A DNA stretch of 64,000 nucleotides from Rhypophila decipiens (lineage: Eukaryota; Ascomycota; Sordariomycetes; Sordariales; Naviculisporaceae): assembly GCA_033297075.1 (NCBI GenBank), contig MU858077.1, positions 225,041 to 289,040 of the forward strand, in the 5' to 3' direction. Position numbers and translations under genes: made by a program. Shown piece after piece: positions 37,567 through 47,300 of this stretch. The notes under the pieces are model-generated. The model ran no database searches. It had not been told where the DNA came from and saw only the letters and a program-made list of their open reading frames with translations. Every line of letters begins with the position of its first letter. The first letter of the stretch is position 1.

Positions 37567-39957
37567 ATGGAGAATGCCAGCCCTTCAGCTCCGGCGTTTC
37601 GCGAACCTAGCTTTGTGGTTCAGCAAGCCATCCACAATCACTTGAGGGACATCGCGGCTCTCCTCCAACCGCCAATCCAATGCCCCGGAAACACAGTGCT
37701 TGCTGTGGTGAAGTTTCCATCGGATGCTGGGCCGGCGCGGGCGTGTGACGGCAGCAAATGGCACGATACAGAGATACTGATGAACCACGACAAGCTCGTC
37801 AGTCTTCGGTCCAGTAAGATCCAGGCCATGTTCAGCCCAAGATCCCAGGCTCGGATCCGGCGTACTCTTGGTTTCACCACACTTCCACCCGGTATTGAAT
37901 ATGTCCTTGATTTTACCCCCCCGGCCGAGGGTGCTGAGCTGGCAGACTTGACTGCTGCGCTCTGGTTGCCGAGAATGGTGAGACTGTGGTTTCTTGCCGG
38001 CCATTATCTGCCAGACGATGTTCTCATCGAAGCGCCAGATGGAACAAAAATCCACGAACAACTCACAGGGGACCGGATCCTGGCCGACAAAGCCAGCGGT
38101 GCGTGCCTCGTACTCGGCCACGATGACTGTTGCAAGCATCCTTATTGCCTCATGGACAACGCCCAATGGGAAGTCGACTCAACAACGCCAGGCATTTTCG
38201 AAGACAGCAGGGATTCGGACGATAGGCACATTCCAGAGTTCCGCAAAGTGGACGACTACTGCCCTATCCGACACCGAGTATCCATCATCCGCATTCTCCA
38301 TGCAATCAACGGCAGAGACCTGCTGCTCAACTCAGCCACTCGCATGTGGACCATAGCTCAGACCGCCATACATCTCGAGGTCCCGCAGATTGTTGTCGAT
38401 CCCGTTATGCAGTGGCTGATTGCGCCGCCCAACACCAAGTTCGCCGAGATTTCCCCCGAGAGGGCCTTTCAACTTGCCCATGCGCTGCAGATCCCCGGAG
38501 TCCTTATAACAACGTTCAAGATCCTTGTGAGCGAGCTGGCTGTTGACTTGAAGGCCCCTGTTCCGTCTCCAGTCCGTCCTGCACATACTTGGATTGGACG
38601 TCCCCGGGACGATTACGGAGACTTCCCGTCTGATCCCGTTGACTATGCAGCCCGGGCATTTGTCGATCGTGTCACGGGTTGTGTAGATATGCTTCTATCA
38701 GACAACGTCTTCGACCGCATCCCTGGGGATCTGCAAGAATGGAGGAGGCTGATGCGACTAAAGGCACCTATTCACCAACAAGGAACTGCACAGCTCCGAG
38801 ACGCCTTTGACCTCTTAGTAGAGGCCCTTACAGCAGCCTTCCACAGAAGTTTCCGACGGGCCATGGATGATAAGATGCCTGACGGTCGTTTGGCTCGTCT
38901 GATCGAGGCCGAAAGAGCTCATTACCTCCCTGCAGCGGGAAGAACGCCGATACAAGATCTCTATCAAAGCCTAAGTCGAGACCAGAGAATTATGACGCCA
39001 TTCTTTTGGAGAATCCTCAAGGACCAAAGTGATTACCAAAGCCACGAATATGGGACCCACAAGGGGCGGTCCATCAAGCAGCTCTTGGCGGAATTCTATC
39101 GGTTGCTCAGACTAGAGCTCCTGTCGAGCACTTGCAATCTTGTCATCCCTGGACTTGACCGCACCCGCATAACCCACACCCAGAGTCTGCTAGGCGAAGG
39201 TATCGACTTCAACCAAAGCTATTTTTGGAAAGAGGTAAGCCTTGAGGTGTCGAGGTTCTGTGACAGCATGATACTCCCAAGGGGCGAGGCCCAAATTCCG
39301 CTTGTCCTGTCAGACCATTTACTCCTCACCTTTGCCGATGACGAGCTTCGTTTCCTTCCTATCTGGGCGGAGGGTCTTGACGACGGCACTGGTGGCGTCT
39401 TTCAGGACACTATCCCCGCTGCCGAGATGGGACCGAGTGAACCGGGACCCGGCTACCATACGGGCTATACGGTCGCCACAGATGCGACCACCACATTGGG
39501 CGGCGGGCCTTCAACTTTTGCGCCATCTGACCTTGGTCTAGATAACTTGGAGACCCAGTCGGTAACCATTGCCAGGAGCGTGGATGCGCAACAGAGCATT
39601 ACCACCGGCCGCGGTCATAATATTATCCTTGCCGCGGGATCAGCGATGGGAGAGTCTGACGCGTTCTCTGCGAATGAAGAGGAGTATACAGATGCCATGT
39701 ATGCCCAGCCAGCCGCCCACCAGGCCCTTGGTCAGGCATTAGCGAGTTATGTCGAGAACGATGGCGAGAGCACTAATGCCAGTTTCACGGTCGATGGCGA
39801 TTCCGTGGCTGAAGCCGCACCGGATCAGCAGGGTGCTGCGGCAGGCCGCGACAATGGCAACAACAGCGACTTTGACTTTGACATGATGGATGACATCGAG
39901 GGGGACTTTGACCTATCAGACGCAGAGAGCGACATCACGTTGAGTGGTGCGGACTAG
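37567..39957 (+). CDS. Uncharacterised fungal protein (796 aa), possible BTB-like N-terminus
   Basis: An intronless 796-aa frame with CTAAAATGG context at the start. Residues about 60-110 (WHDTEILMNHDKLVSLRSSKIQAMFSP) resemble a BTB/POZ entry strand-helix, as in conserved filamentous-fungal proteins of unknown function. The middle is globular and alpha-helical, with a Cys/His patch (HDDCCKHPYC near 185-195) that might bind metal. From about residue 615 the protein is low in complexity and it ends in an Asp/Glu-rich tail (DFDFDMMDDIEGDFDLSD). There is no signal peptide and no membrane segment. The function is unknown, and the BTB assignment is tentative. Neighbours give no clue. Confidence 0.85.
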   Translation: MENASPSAPAFREPSFVVQQAIHNHLRDIAALLQPPIQCPGNTVLAVVKFPSDAGPARACDGSKWHDTEILMNHDKLVSLRSSKIQAMFSPRSQARIRRTLGFTTLPPGIEYVLDFTPPAEGAELADLTAALWLPRMVRLWFLAGHYLPDDVLIEAPDGTKIHEQLTGDRILADKASGACLVLGHDDCCKHPYCLMDNAQWEVDSTTPGIFEDSRDSDDRHIPEFRKVDDYCPIRHRVSIIRILHAINGRDLLLNSATRMWTIAQTAIHLEVPQIVVDPVMQWLIAPPNTKFAEISPERAFQLAHALQIPGVLITTFKILVSELAVDLKAPVPSPVRPAHTWIGRPRDDYGDFPSDPVDYAARAFVDRVTGCVDMLLSDNVFDRIPGDLQEWRRLMRLKAPIHQQGTAQLRDAFDLLVEALTAAFHRSFRRAMDDKMPDGRLARLIEAERAHYLPAAGRTPIQDLYQSLSRDQRIMTPFFWRILKDQSDYQSHEYGTHKGRSIKQLLAEFYRLLRLELLSSTCNLVIPGLDRTRITHTQSLLGEGIDFNQSYFWKEVSLEVSRFCDSMILPRGEAQIPLVLSDHLLLTFADDELRFLPIWAEGLDDGTGGVFQDTIPAAEMGPSEPGPGYHTGYTVATDATTTLGGGPSTFAPSDLGLDNLETQSVTIARSVDAQQSITTGRGHNIILAAGSAMGESDAFSANEEEYTDAMYAQPAAHQALGQALASYVENDGESTNASFTVDGDSVAEAAPDQQGAAAGRDNGNNSDFDFDMMDDIEGDFDLSDAESDITLSGAD

Positions 39958-40815
39958 CTATGGGATATCAGCACCGAAAACTGTCTCTCTCCTATTTTCT
40001 ATCGCCCTGTCTATTTGCTCCTTCTTTCTGCTCAACAATTCAGATGATGGCATGGATCAGACGACGATTGCATGCATTTGGTTGACAGCATTCTGTTGTC
40101 TGCTCCAAACGGAGGAAATCTGGACCACCACAAAATGGATTTCTCCAACCTTTGTTTTGATTTCTTTGTACATGAATTTGATGGTACGATTGAGGTTTGT
40201 TTGAGGCGGTAATGTAACACAAGGACAATGGGGGGAAAACAAGGCGAAAAGAATTGTTTGGCGTTTAGTTGTGGAATGTGGAGGAATCAGTTTGTCCTTC
40301 TCTAACGCGTACGTGTTTGGCGGTATTTGTGGGGACATATCATGATGGTGGGATGGAAAGTTAGTTTGGCGATGGGTGGAATTTGTTTACGACACCAACT
40401 GGGAACTGAGATTGGAAGCTATCTCAAGGTACTCTATAGAATAGGGCAAGGGACGCGGTCCAAGCAAGCACTTGATGTTGGCTCTTTCTGGAAAGGAAAG
40501 GGCATTGTTAGGCTGTAGATGCGATGGGAATACAAACACGGCGCCATCGAACGCCCGTTTTCTGCCCGAGAATCTGTGAGGACTTTTGGACTATCTAGGT
40601 ATAGTACTCATATCTGACTCTGGGTTTATTCCGAGGATAGTTGGTAGGCCACGCTAAGAGCAGACGAAAATCACATTCAGTGAAGAATGATCATGATATG
40701 CCTGAGAAGATCAAAATAGACCATATGGAAGCGCTAATTATACTAACCGCCCGTTTCGCCCGATATAATAACCGCTACATACTCCTGCCTTTTATCCCCT
40801 GGTCATCGATGTTAA
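39958..40815. other. Intergenic between the 796-aa gene and TAP42 (convergent)
   Basis: About 860 bp holding two 3' UTRs. I see no gene, RNA or clear repeat. Confidence 0.5.
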
Positions 40816-41946
40816 CTAACCCCTATTGAGGGTATTCCCGCTCCCCTTCGGATTAGCCTCGACATACTCATCCCAAGCGCGGGCCTTCATAGTCTCCGCG
40901 TCGGCCTTAGCAATATCATCCTCGTCCGGCTCAGGGCGATGCCAACTCGCCTCGCCACCACCCTCAATGATGCCACCCCGTCGACGCTCTTCGTCGAGAT
41001 ACTCGTCTATCGACATGGTAGGCAAGTTATGGCCCGGACGAAAGACCCCCTTGGCAAGCTCTTGCCTGCTTCCGACCAGAGTAAATGGCTGGAGGGGTTT
41101 CCCCTGCTTGCTTAGCAATGGTCCGCCGAGGGCGCTCTGGAGCCGGCGCAGTGGCATGTCCAGCCTGGCAGCTTCGTTGGCTTCCTCGCGCGCTCGATCG
41201 CGCGGGTCGTCGCTGTTTTCAGGTCTCGAAAAAGGAAGCAGAGGTTCGGGGGCCATGGACAGCATATCCAACTCGCGGTTCATGCTCTCGAGGGATTGGA
41301 AGGTAATGTGGGTCGTGTAATTGATGTTGGCTAGGTAAACATCACGGACGGCTTCTTCATCTGCGCCGCTTCGCCCCCCCGACGCGTTGGGGTCGTCGAA
41401 GCTGGCGTATTCTGGTTGGCGACGGAGAAAGTCTAGCTTGGTGCGGAGTTCTTTCTCGGCTTTGAAGTTGGCCATTTTTGAGTTTCGTCGCGCGGCTGGG
41501 TCGGCGGAAGAGACTGTGCTGAAGGTGGTGGGGGATCCATGGTAGGTTTCGAGCAGTTTCTTGTACGGCGGGGATAGGAGCTCGTAGCTGTCTATTATGT
41601 GGAGATATCGTTCGTAAGACTCTCTTGCTGAGGCGAGGATGGTCTTGCGCTCCGACGGGGAGTTGTTGCGGCCCGAGGGGAGCTTTTGGGTCAGCTCGGC
41701 GAGGTAGTAGCTTATGAGTAGGTATGGGAGGTCGGACGTGGAAATGTCTTCGAATGTTTCGTTTGGGCTGAATATCGAGAGCTTCTCTGTAAAGCCTAGG
41801 CAGTCTCTGTAGCCTTGGACCGCGGAGGATACTGTGTCGAGGTAGCTTTGGGAGGTGGTGTCGGTGGAGTTCTCGAGAGACAGCCGTTTAGTCTCGGCGT
41901 CTGCGAAAACCTGTTTGAGAGATCTTGGTTCGTCTGTGTTGTCCAT
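40816..41946 (-). CDS. TAP42: TAP42/alpha4-family PP2A regulatory protein
   Basis: TAP42 (IGBP1/alpha4) binds catalytic subunits of PP2A-type phosphatases and links them to TOR signalling in the cytosol. The 376-aa protein starts MDNTDEPRSLKQVFADAETK. The N-terminal helical repeat domain contains DLPYLLISYYLAELTQKLPSG. The conserved mid region has RDVYLANINYTTHITFQSLESMNRELDML and the C-terminus has DDIAKADAETMKARAWDEYVEANPKGSGNTLNRG, a TAP42 hallmark. The frame extends 18 codons upstream, but that stretch ends in TTTTACAGG, an acceptor-like site. A 5' UTR intron is therefore likely, and the ATG at 41946 is the sensible start. It is divergent from PDX3. Confidence 0.93.
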   Translation of the reverse strand: MDNTDEPRSLKQVFADAETKRLSLENSTDTTSQSYLDTVSSAVQGYRDCLGFTEKLSIFSPNETFEDISTSDLPYLLISYYLAELTQKLPSGRNNSPSERKTILASARESYERYLHIIDSYELLSPPYKKLLETYHGSPTTFSTVSSADPAARRNSKMANFKAEKELRTKLDFLRRQPEYASFDDPNASGGRSGADEEAVRDVYLANINYTTHITFQSLESMNRELDMLSMAPEPLLPFSRPENSDDPRDRAREEANEAARLDMPLRRLQSALGGPLLSKQGKPLQPFTLVGSRQELAKGVFRPGHNLPTMSIDEYLDEERRRGGIIEGGGEASWHRPEPDEDDIAKADAETMKARAWDEYVEANPKGSGNTLNRG

Positions 41947-42569
41947 ATTTCTTAATCCTGTAAAAGTGGTGTAAATTTTTTTTTTCCCTTCCTTATTCAA
42001 ACTATGAAGACAGCCTGCTGTTGTTGGCCCTAGGAGCTCTGTATGTACAAGGATTCAGATGCGGGATAGAGGAGGAGGGGTGTTGAAGTTCTTATCGATA
42101 AGAACTCTCATCCTTTATCTTATCTTAGCACCTCAGCGATCTCGGATAACCCCGGCCACCCGAGGGGATCTCCTGATGTCGTCCTTGCACCCGACCCGAC
42201 AGTGGTACGCTCGTACGGATACCGATCCATACAAACGGCGGTACACACCAGGCATCGTCCATAGGGACGCTGATATGGTTCAATTTATGCCTTTCATGTC
42301 AACTAAGTAACTAAGTATTCACCGTCAGGTCATTGCGAATAAGCAAGAGAAAGTATTAATAGGCCCTTATTTTCGGAAGCACAAAGCCTTGTCTCGACTG
42401 ACTGAAGCATAGCTGTAACTATTTGATGAATTATCACACGTGAACATCGCCATAAATTTCCCACCAGCATTATCAACCCTTTCTCAATCGGCAGTCGATG
42501 AGATCTCATCGTCTCTGCCTGCCCTCTGCCTCTCAAATTACACACAGGCTCGCGACAACAACGGCAAGA
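41947..42569. promoter_or_regulatory. Divergent promoter of TAP42 and PDX3
   Basis: 623 bp between outward-facing starts. A probable TAP42 leader intron ends at about 41957. I do not recognise other sites. Confidence 0.45.
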
Positions 42570-43614
42570 ATGGCACTTCACCCGCCCCAGGATGGTGCCA
42601 AACTTATTTGTAAGTCTGGCGCTTATGTACCCCTCTCTCGCACACGGAGTGTCTACCTTTAAGCTTGGTCCTTGGTTGCCCCTTGGGATGTCGTATAATC
42701 TTCGTCATTTCCTTGAGCTGTTGCGTTAAATACTGAGCTCAAGAAAGCCTGACCAACTGTCTTTTCCTCACCATCCTCGGCACCTTCTCTCTCATCATTT
42801 TCGGGGCATGGATCACGTTGCTCACCCAGTCACAGTTGCTCCTTCGGGTAGTCCAGGTGCCGAAGCTTCTGGACTCAACACGCCCAGCCAGGCTGCCCAA
42901 TTCTTGAAAGCCGAACGCGAAGGCGGTCTCCGGAGAAATCATCTCAATCCAACCAGCCCAATCGCCCAGTTTCATGACTGGTTCAGAACGGCCACAGAGT
43001 CCGGAGTTTCTCATCCAGAAACATGTACCCTCTCCACCGCCCAACTGCCCTCAGGTCGCGTGTCGGCGCGAATGGTGTACATGAAAGAGCTCGATGCGCA
43101 AGGATTTGTCATTTACAGCAATTTTGGGACCAGCGGCAAAGCTCGCGACCTCTTTGGCGCGGCAGACGGCTCCAGCACTGGCAACCCTTGGGCGTCGCTC
43201 GTATTCTGGTGGGAACCACTTGAACGGCAGGTGCGAGTGGAAGGCCGGGCGGTCCGTCTTACAGCCGCCGAGAGCCAGGTTTATTTTGACACCAGAGTCC
43301 GCGGGAGCCGGATCGGAGCATGGTCGAGCCAGCAGAGTGCGTTTCTACAGCCGAAGGCAGAAATCGACGGAGACGACGGACGGGCTCAGCTAGAAGGCTG
43401 GGTGAAGGAAACGGAGTCACGGTTTGAGGGGACCGAGCAGATTCCTGTCCCCGAGTTCTGGGGCGGTCTGCGGATTGTGCCCGAGCGAGTCGAGTTCTGG
43501 CAGGGACGACAAAACCGGTTGCATGATCGATTTGTCTACGATCGGGTGCATGGTGATGGCAATGGACCCGCCCAGGGTGAAGCTTCGTGGACGCTGAACA
43601 GACTGAGCCCCTAG
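42570..43614 (+). CDS. PDX3: Pyridoxamine 5'-phosphate oxidase PDX3 (2 exons)
   Basis: This FMN enzyme oxidises pyridoxine/pyridoxamine phosphate to PLP, the last step of vitamin B6 salvage. Exons are 42570-42609 and 42836-43614 (272 aa). Exon 1 encodes MALHPPQDGAKLI and ends before GTAAGT. The acceptor CCAGTCACAG restores AKLIFAPSGSP, matching the IFAP near the yeast PDX3 N-terminus. The 268-codon frame opening at 42808 begins inside the intron, so its Met is not the true start. The core has the FMN-binding region SARMVYMKELDAQGFVIYSN, GTSGKARDL, and the C-terminal RIVPERVEFWQGRQNRLHDR that closes the active site. Confidence 0.93.
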
Positions 43615-44322
43615 ATGCAGACCAGCTCAGACCGAACATATCCGGGCCTTGAATCTGATTGCTTTCAGTGGGCTCGAGTCTGACAAGTGCTCCACTGATA
43701 CTACAGACTGGCGGCACACATACGGGTGTAAAAATGGGGTGTGAGTATCTGCAGGGAGGCGTTGATAGCACTTAGATGGCACTTAGCATTATACAGCATT
43801 AAACCGACCACTTCGAGCATGGCTCAGCCTGCCCACCGGGCTTGGGACGAGCATGCTTCCGCTTCTCTGCCCCTGTCCTCCCTTTCTGTGGCCAGTCATG
43901 GTTTCTTTTTGTTTGCTTCATGCATCAGTTCAGGTTGAGCCCAAGATGGAGCCGAGTGGTCTGTCTCGTCCCGTCAACGAGTGTTTGTGACACTTGCAAG
44001 CACAAACAACTTGCCTCTAGTCAAGTTGGGTCCGTCCTTCCTTCCCAACTTTCACTCACTTTTCAGTCCACGGAACAAGATTGGACGAAACTGACATCGT
44101 CGCTCCTTCCTACCCTTCTTCCAAATTTGACTCGGTACTTGTTTTACTCTGCTCTTCCTTCTTCCACTTACTTCTACCTCTACTCTCACTTCTGACCCCG
44201 CACCTTCCTCTTCCAAATCTTCCTGCTCCTCCACGACTTCTTCCCCATCTGCAACTATTTCTTCTTCTAAAACCTCTTCCCCTCCCAAAGCATCCACGTC
44301 AATTCTCGTCGACCAAGGGCAA
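43615..44322. other. Leader and promoter region of DCL1
   Basis: About 700 bp. From about 44000 it is strongly C/T-rich, as in the long pyrimidine-rich leaders of many fungal genes. I recognise no gene. Confidence 0.5.
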
Positions 44323-47300
44323 ATGGCGCTGTCTCTCTCCCCCAGCGTTCAGGCAGATTTGATGGAGCTTGACGGCCTCGACTTCTCTGCATCTCACTCT
44401 TCAACCACGGAACCCCTCCACCTCGACGGCGGTGGCGATGCTGAATCCGATGACGGCCAAGCCGACGACGGAGAAGAAGAGGGAGTCAAGAGATGGCTGG
44501 TCAACGAAGCTCCGCAACCGCGCAAGATTTCGGAGAAGAAGCGGGCTGCCATGGCTGCTTGGGACCAATGGATCGAGGACAACCAAGAAAACCTTGACAA
44601 GGATTCCACCAAGCAGGTGACCAACGTCTATCAGTCGGCCAATTCAATCGTCAGAGGCTTCGAAAACAGAAAAATCATCACCAGCCCCCGCGAGTATCAG
44701 CTCGAGCTCTTTGAACGCGCCAAAGAGCGCAACACCATCGCCGTCCTTGACACCGGATCGGGCAAGACTCTCATCGCCGCCCTCCTCTTGCGCTGGACCA
44801 TACAGAATGAGCTCGAGGCCCGGGCTCGAGGAGAGCCAAAGCGGATCGCCTTCTTCCTTGTCGACAAGGTAGCCTTGGTTTTTCAGCAGCATGCGGTGCT
44901 CAAATCCAATTTGGATTATCCCGTGGCCAAGTTCTGTGGCGAAATGTTGGACTCTGTTGTCTCACACAAGGACTTCTGGGCACAGGTCTTTGAGGACAAC
45001 ATGGCCGTTGTCTGTACCGCAGAGATCCTGTATTCGTGCCTCCACCACTCCTTCATTCGGATCGACCAAATCAACCTCCTAGTGTTCGATGAAGCCCACC
45101 ACACCAAGAAAAACCACCCATACGCTCGCATCATCAAGGATTTCTACAGTGCGGCAAAGGACGCTGGGGAGAAGCTGCCACGCCTGCTAGGAATGACAGC
45201 ATCGCCAGTGGACTCTCAGGTTGACCCAAGGCAAGCTGCGGCGGAACTAGAAGGCCTCCTCCATAGTCAAATCGCCACCGTCGCCGATCCAGCGCTTTTG
45301 CAGCGGACATTGTGCAGGCCCAAGCGAGAAATCGTGATTGAGTACGGCCCGAGGCCAAGAGACTGGACAACACCACTCCACCAGTCTTTGGTCTTGAAAC
45401 TGGCGAATAACGCTCGGTTCAGAAAGAATATCGAATATGCGAGGACCACAGCGGCTGAACTGGGTTGCTGGGCTGCGGACAGGTACTGGCAACTCCTGTT
45501 CGCCCCCGACGATACAATGAAGCTGCCCGCCCAGACCCAGACTCCGCTCCTCGGGGAGTCCGTCATTGGCCAGATTCGCGATCATATGGTGGGACAGATT
45601 CGAGATGCCCATGAGATGGTCTGCGAGCACGACTTTTCTACACCGGCTCTTAGCAAGGAATTCCTGTCCGACAAGGTCATCAAACTGATCAGTGTGCTCC
45701 GGGATCAGTTCTCAGGTGGTGCTGCAGAAATATGCATCGTGTTTGTCAAGCAGAGGACCACCGCCAGACTACTGGCTGATCTACTCCAACAGCCAGGGAT
45801 CAAGATTCACGGTGTCGAAGTCGGCGTACTGGTTGGGGGCGGGCGCACCGAGTCCGAGTACCACTCCTCAAAAGTCAGCTATCGAGACCAAGTGGTGACA
45901 ATTTCCAAATTCAAGAGCGGCGAACTGAAGTGCATCTTTGCGACCTCAGTCGGCGAGGAGGGTCTCGACATACCCGATTGCAACTTGATCGTCAGATTTG
46001 ACCTCTATGATACGCTGATCCAATACATTCAATCTCGCGGCCGAGCTCGCCAAGCGGAATCGATATATGTTCACATGGTAGAGCAGGGCAATCTTGCTCA
46101 CCGCAGAAAGATTGTGCAGAACCAGGTCAACGAGAATGCTCTCCGCAAGTTCTGCGAGGCAATGCCTGCTGACCGGAAGCTCAACGGCAACACCTTGAAC
46201 ATGGACTACTTTCTGCGAAAGGAGACGGGTCAGAAACAATATACGGTCCCAGAGACGGGAGCCAAACTCAATTTCAAACAGAGCTTGGTCTGCCTAGACA
46301 GGTTCGTTGCATCTCTGCCTCACCCGCCTGAGGCATCTCAATCTGCCGACTACTCAGTCAGTCCAGTGGCGGGGGGGTTCCAGTGTGAGGTGACAATGCC
46401 CTCCAATGCCCCCATCCGGAGTGCACTGGGCGGAGTTTTTCGAAGCAAAGCCGTAGCAAAGTGTTCAGCGGCCTTCGAGATGTGCCTTGCGCTTGTTGGC
46501 GGCAAATACCTAGACGACCATCTTCAGCCCATCTTCACCAAGCAGCTCCCGGCTATGCGGAATGCCCGCCTGGCCCTGAGCTCCAAGAAGAAGGGTGAGT
46601 ACGGGATGCGGATGAAGCCCAACCTGTGGTCAAGGCTGGGCTTCCCGCATGAGCTATATGCCACGGTCCTGACGCTGACTAACCCAGGCTCTTTGTGGCA
46701 TTCTTCTTGCCCACTTTTGTTGCTCACTCGCGAGCCAGTTGCTCAGCTACCAGACTTTCCGTTATTCTATGGGACGAGACGGTGCTCGCATGTCCACTGC
46801 ATTGCCTTTCCGAAACCAATCGCGGTCAGCCAAGAGACCGCTCAGGGACTATTGGCGTTCACTCTAAGAGTATTTGAGGACGTTTTCAGCAAGGAGTACG
46901 ACGCAACTCCAGACAAGCTCCCTTACTTTTTCGCACCGACTCGTGCAGATCACGGGTTTGACTTTGCGTCAGTCGAGGAACTGCATGACATTGTCGACTG
47001 GGTCACGGTCGAATTCGTCCGAGCAAACGAAAGAGTTGAGTACACGTTTCAGGAGCCTGATGACTTCTTCCAAGACAAGTTTGTTGCAGATCCATGGGAC
47101 GGAGGACGCAAGCTATTCTTGCGAAAGCGGTGCTACGATCTCAAGCCGACGGATCCGGTTCCTGATGGAATAGTACCCCCGCGCCATCGAGCATGGAGGA
47201 CGTGCAAGAATCACGACATTCTCAACTATAGCGTCAGTCTATGGTCCAAGTCACGGGCTCGTATGTCGGTTCGGGATAACCAGCCTGTCGTGGAAGCCGA

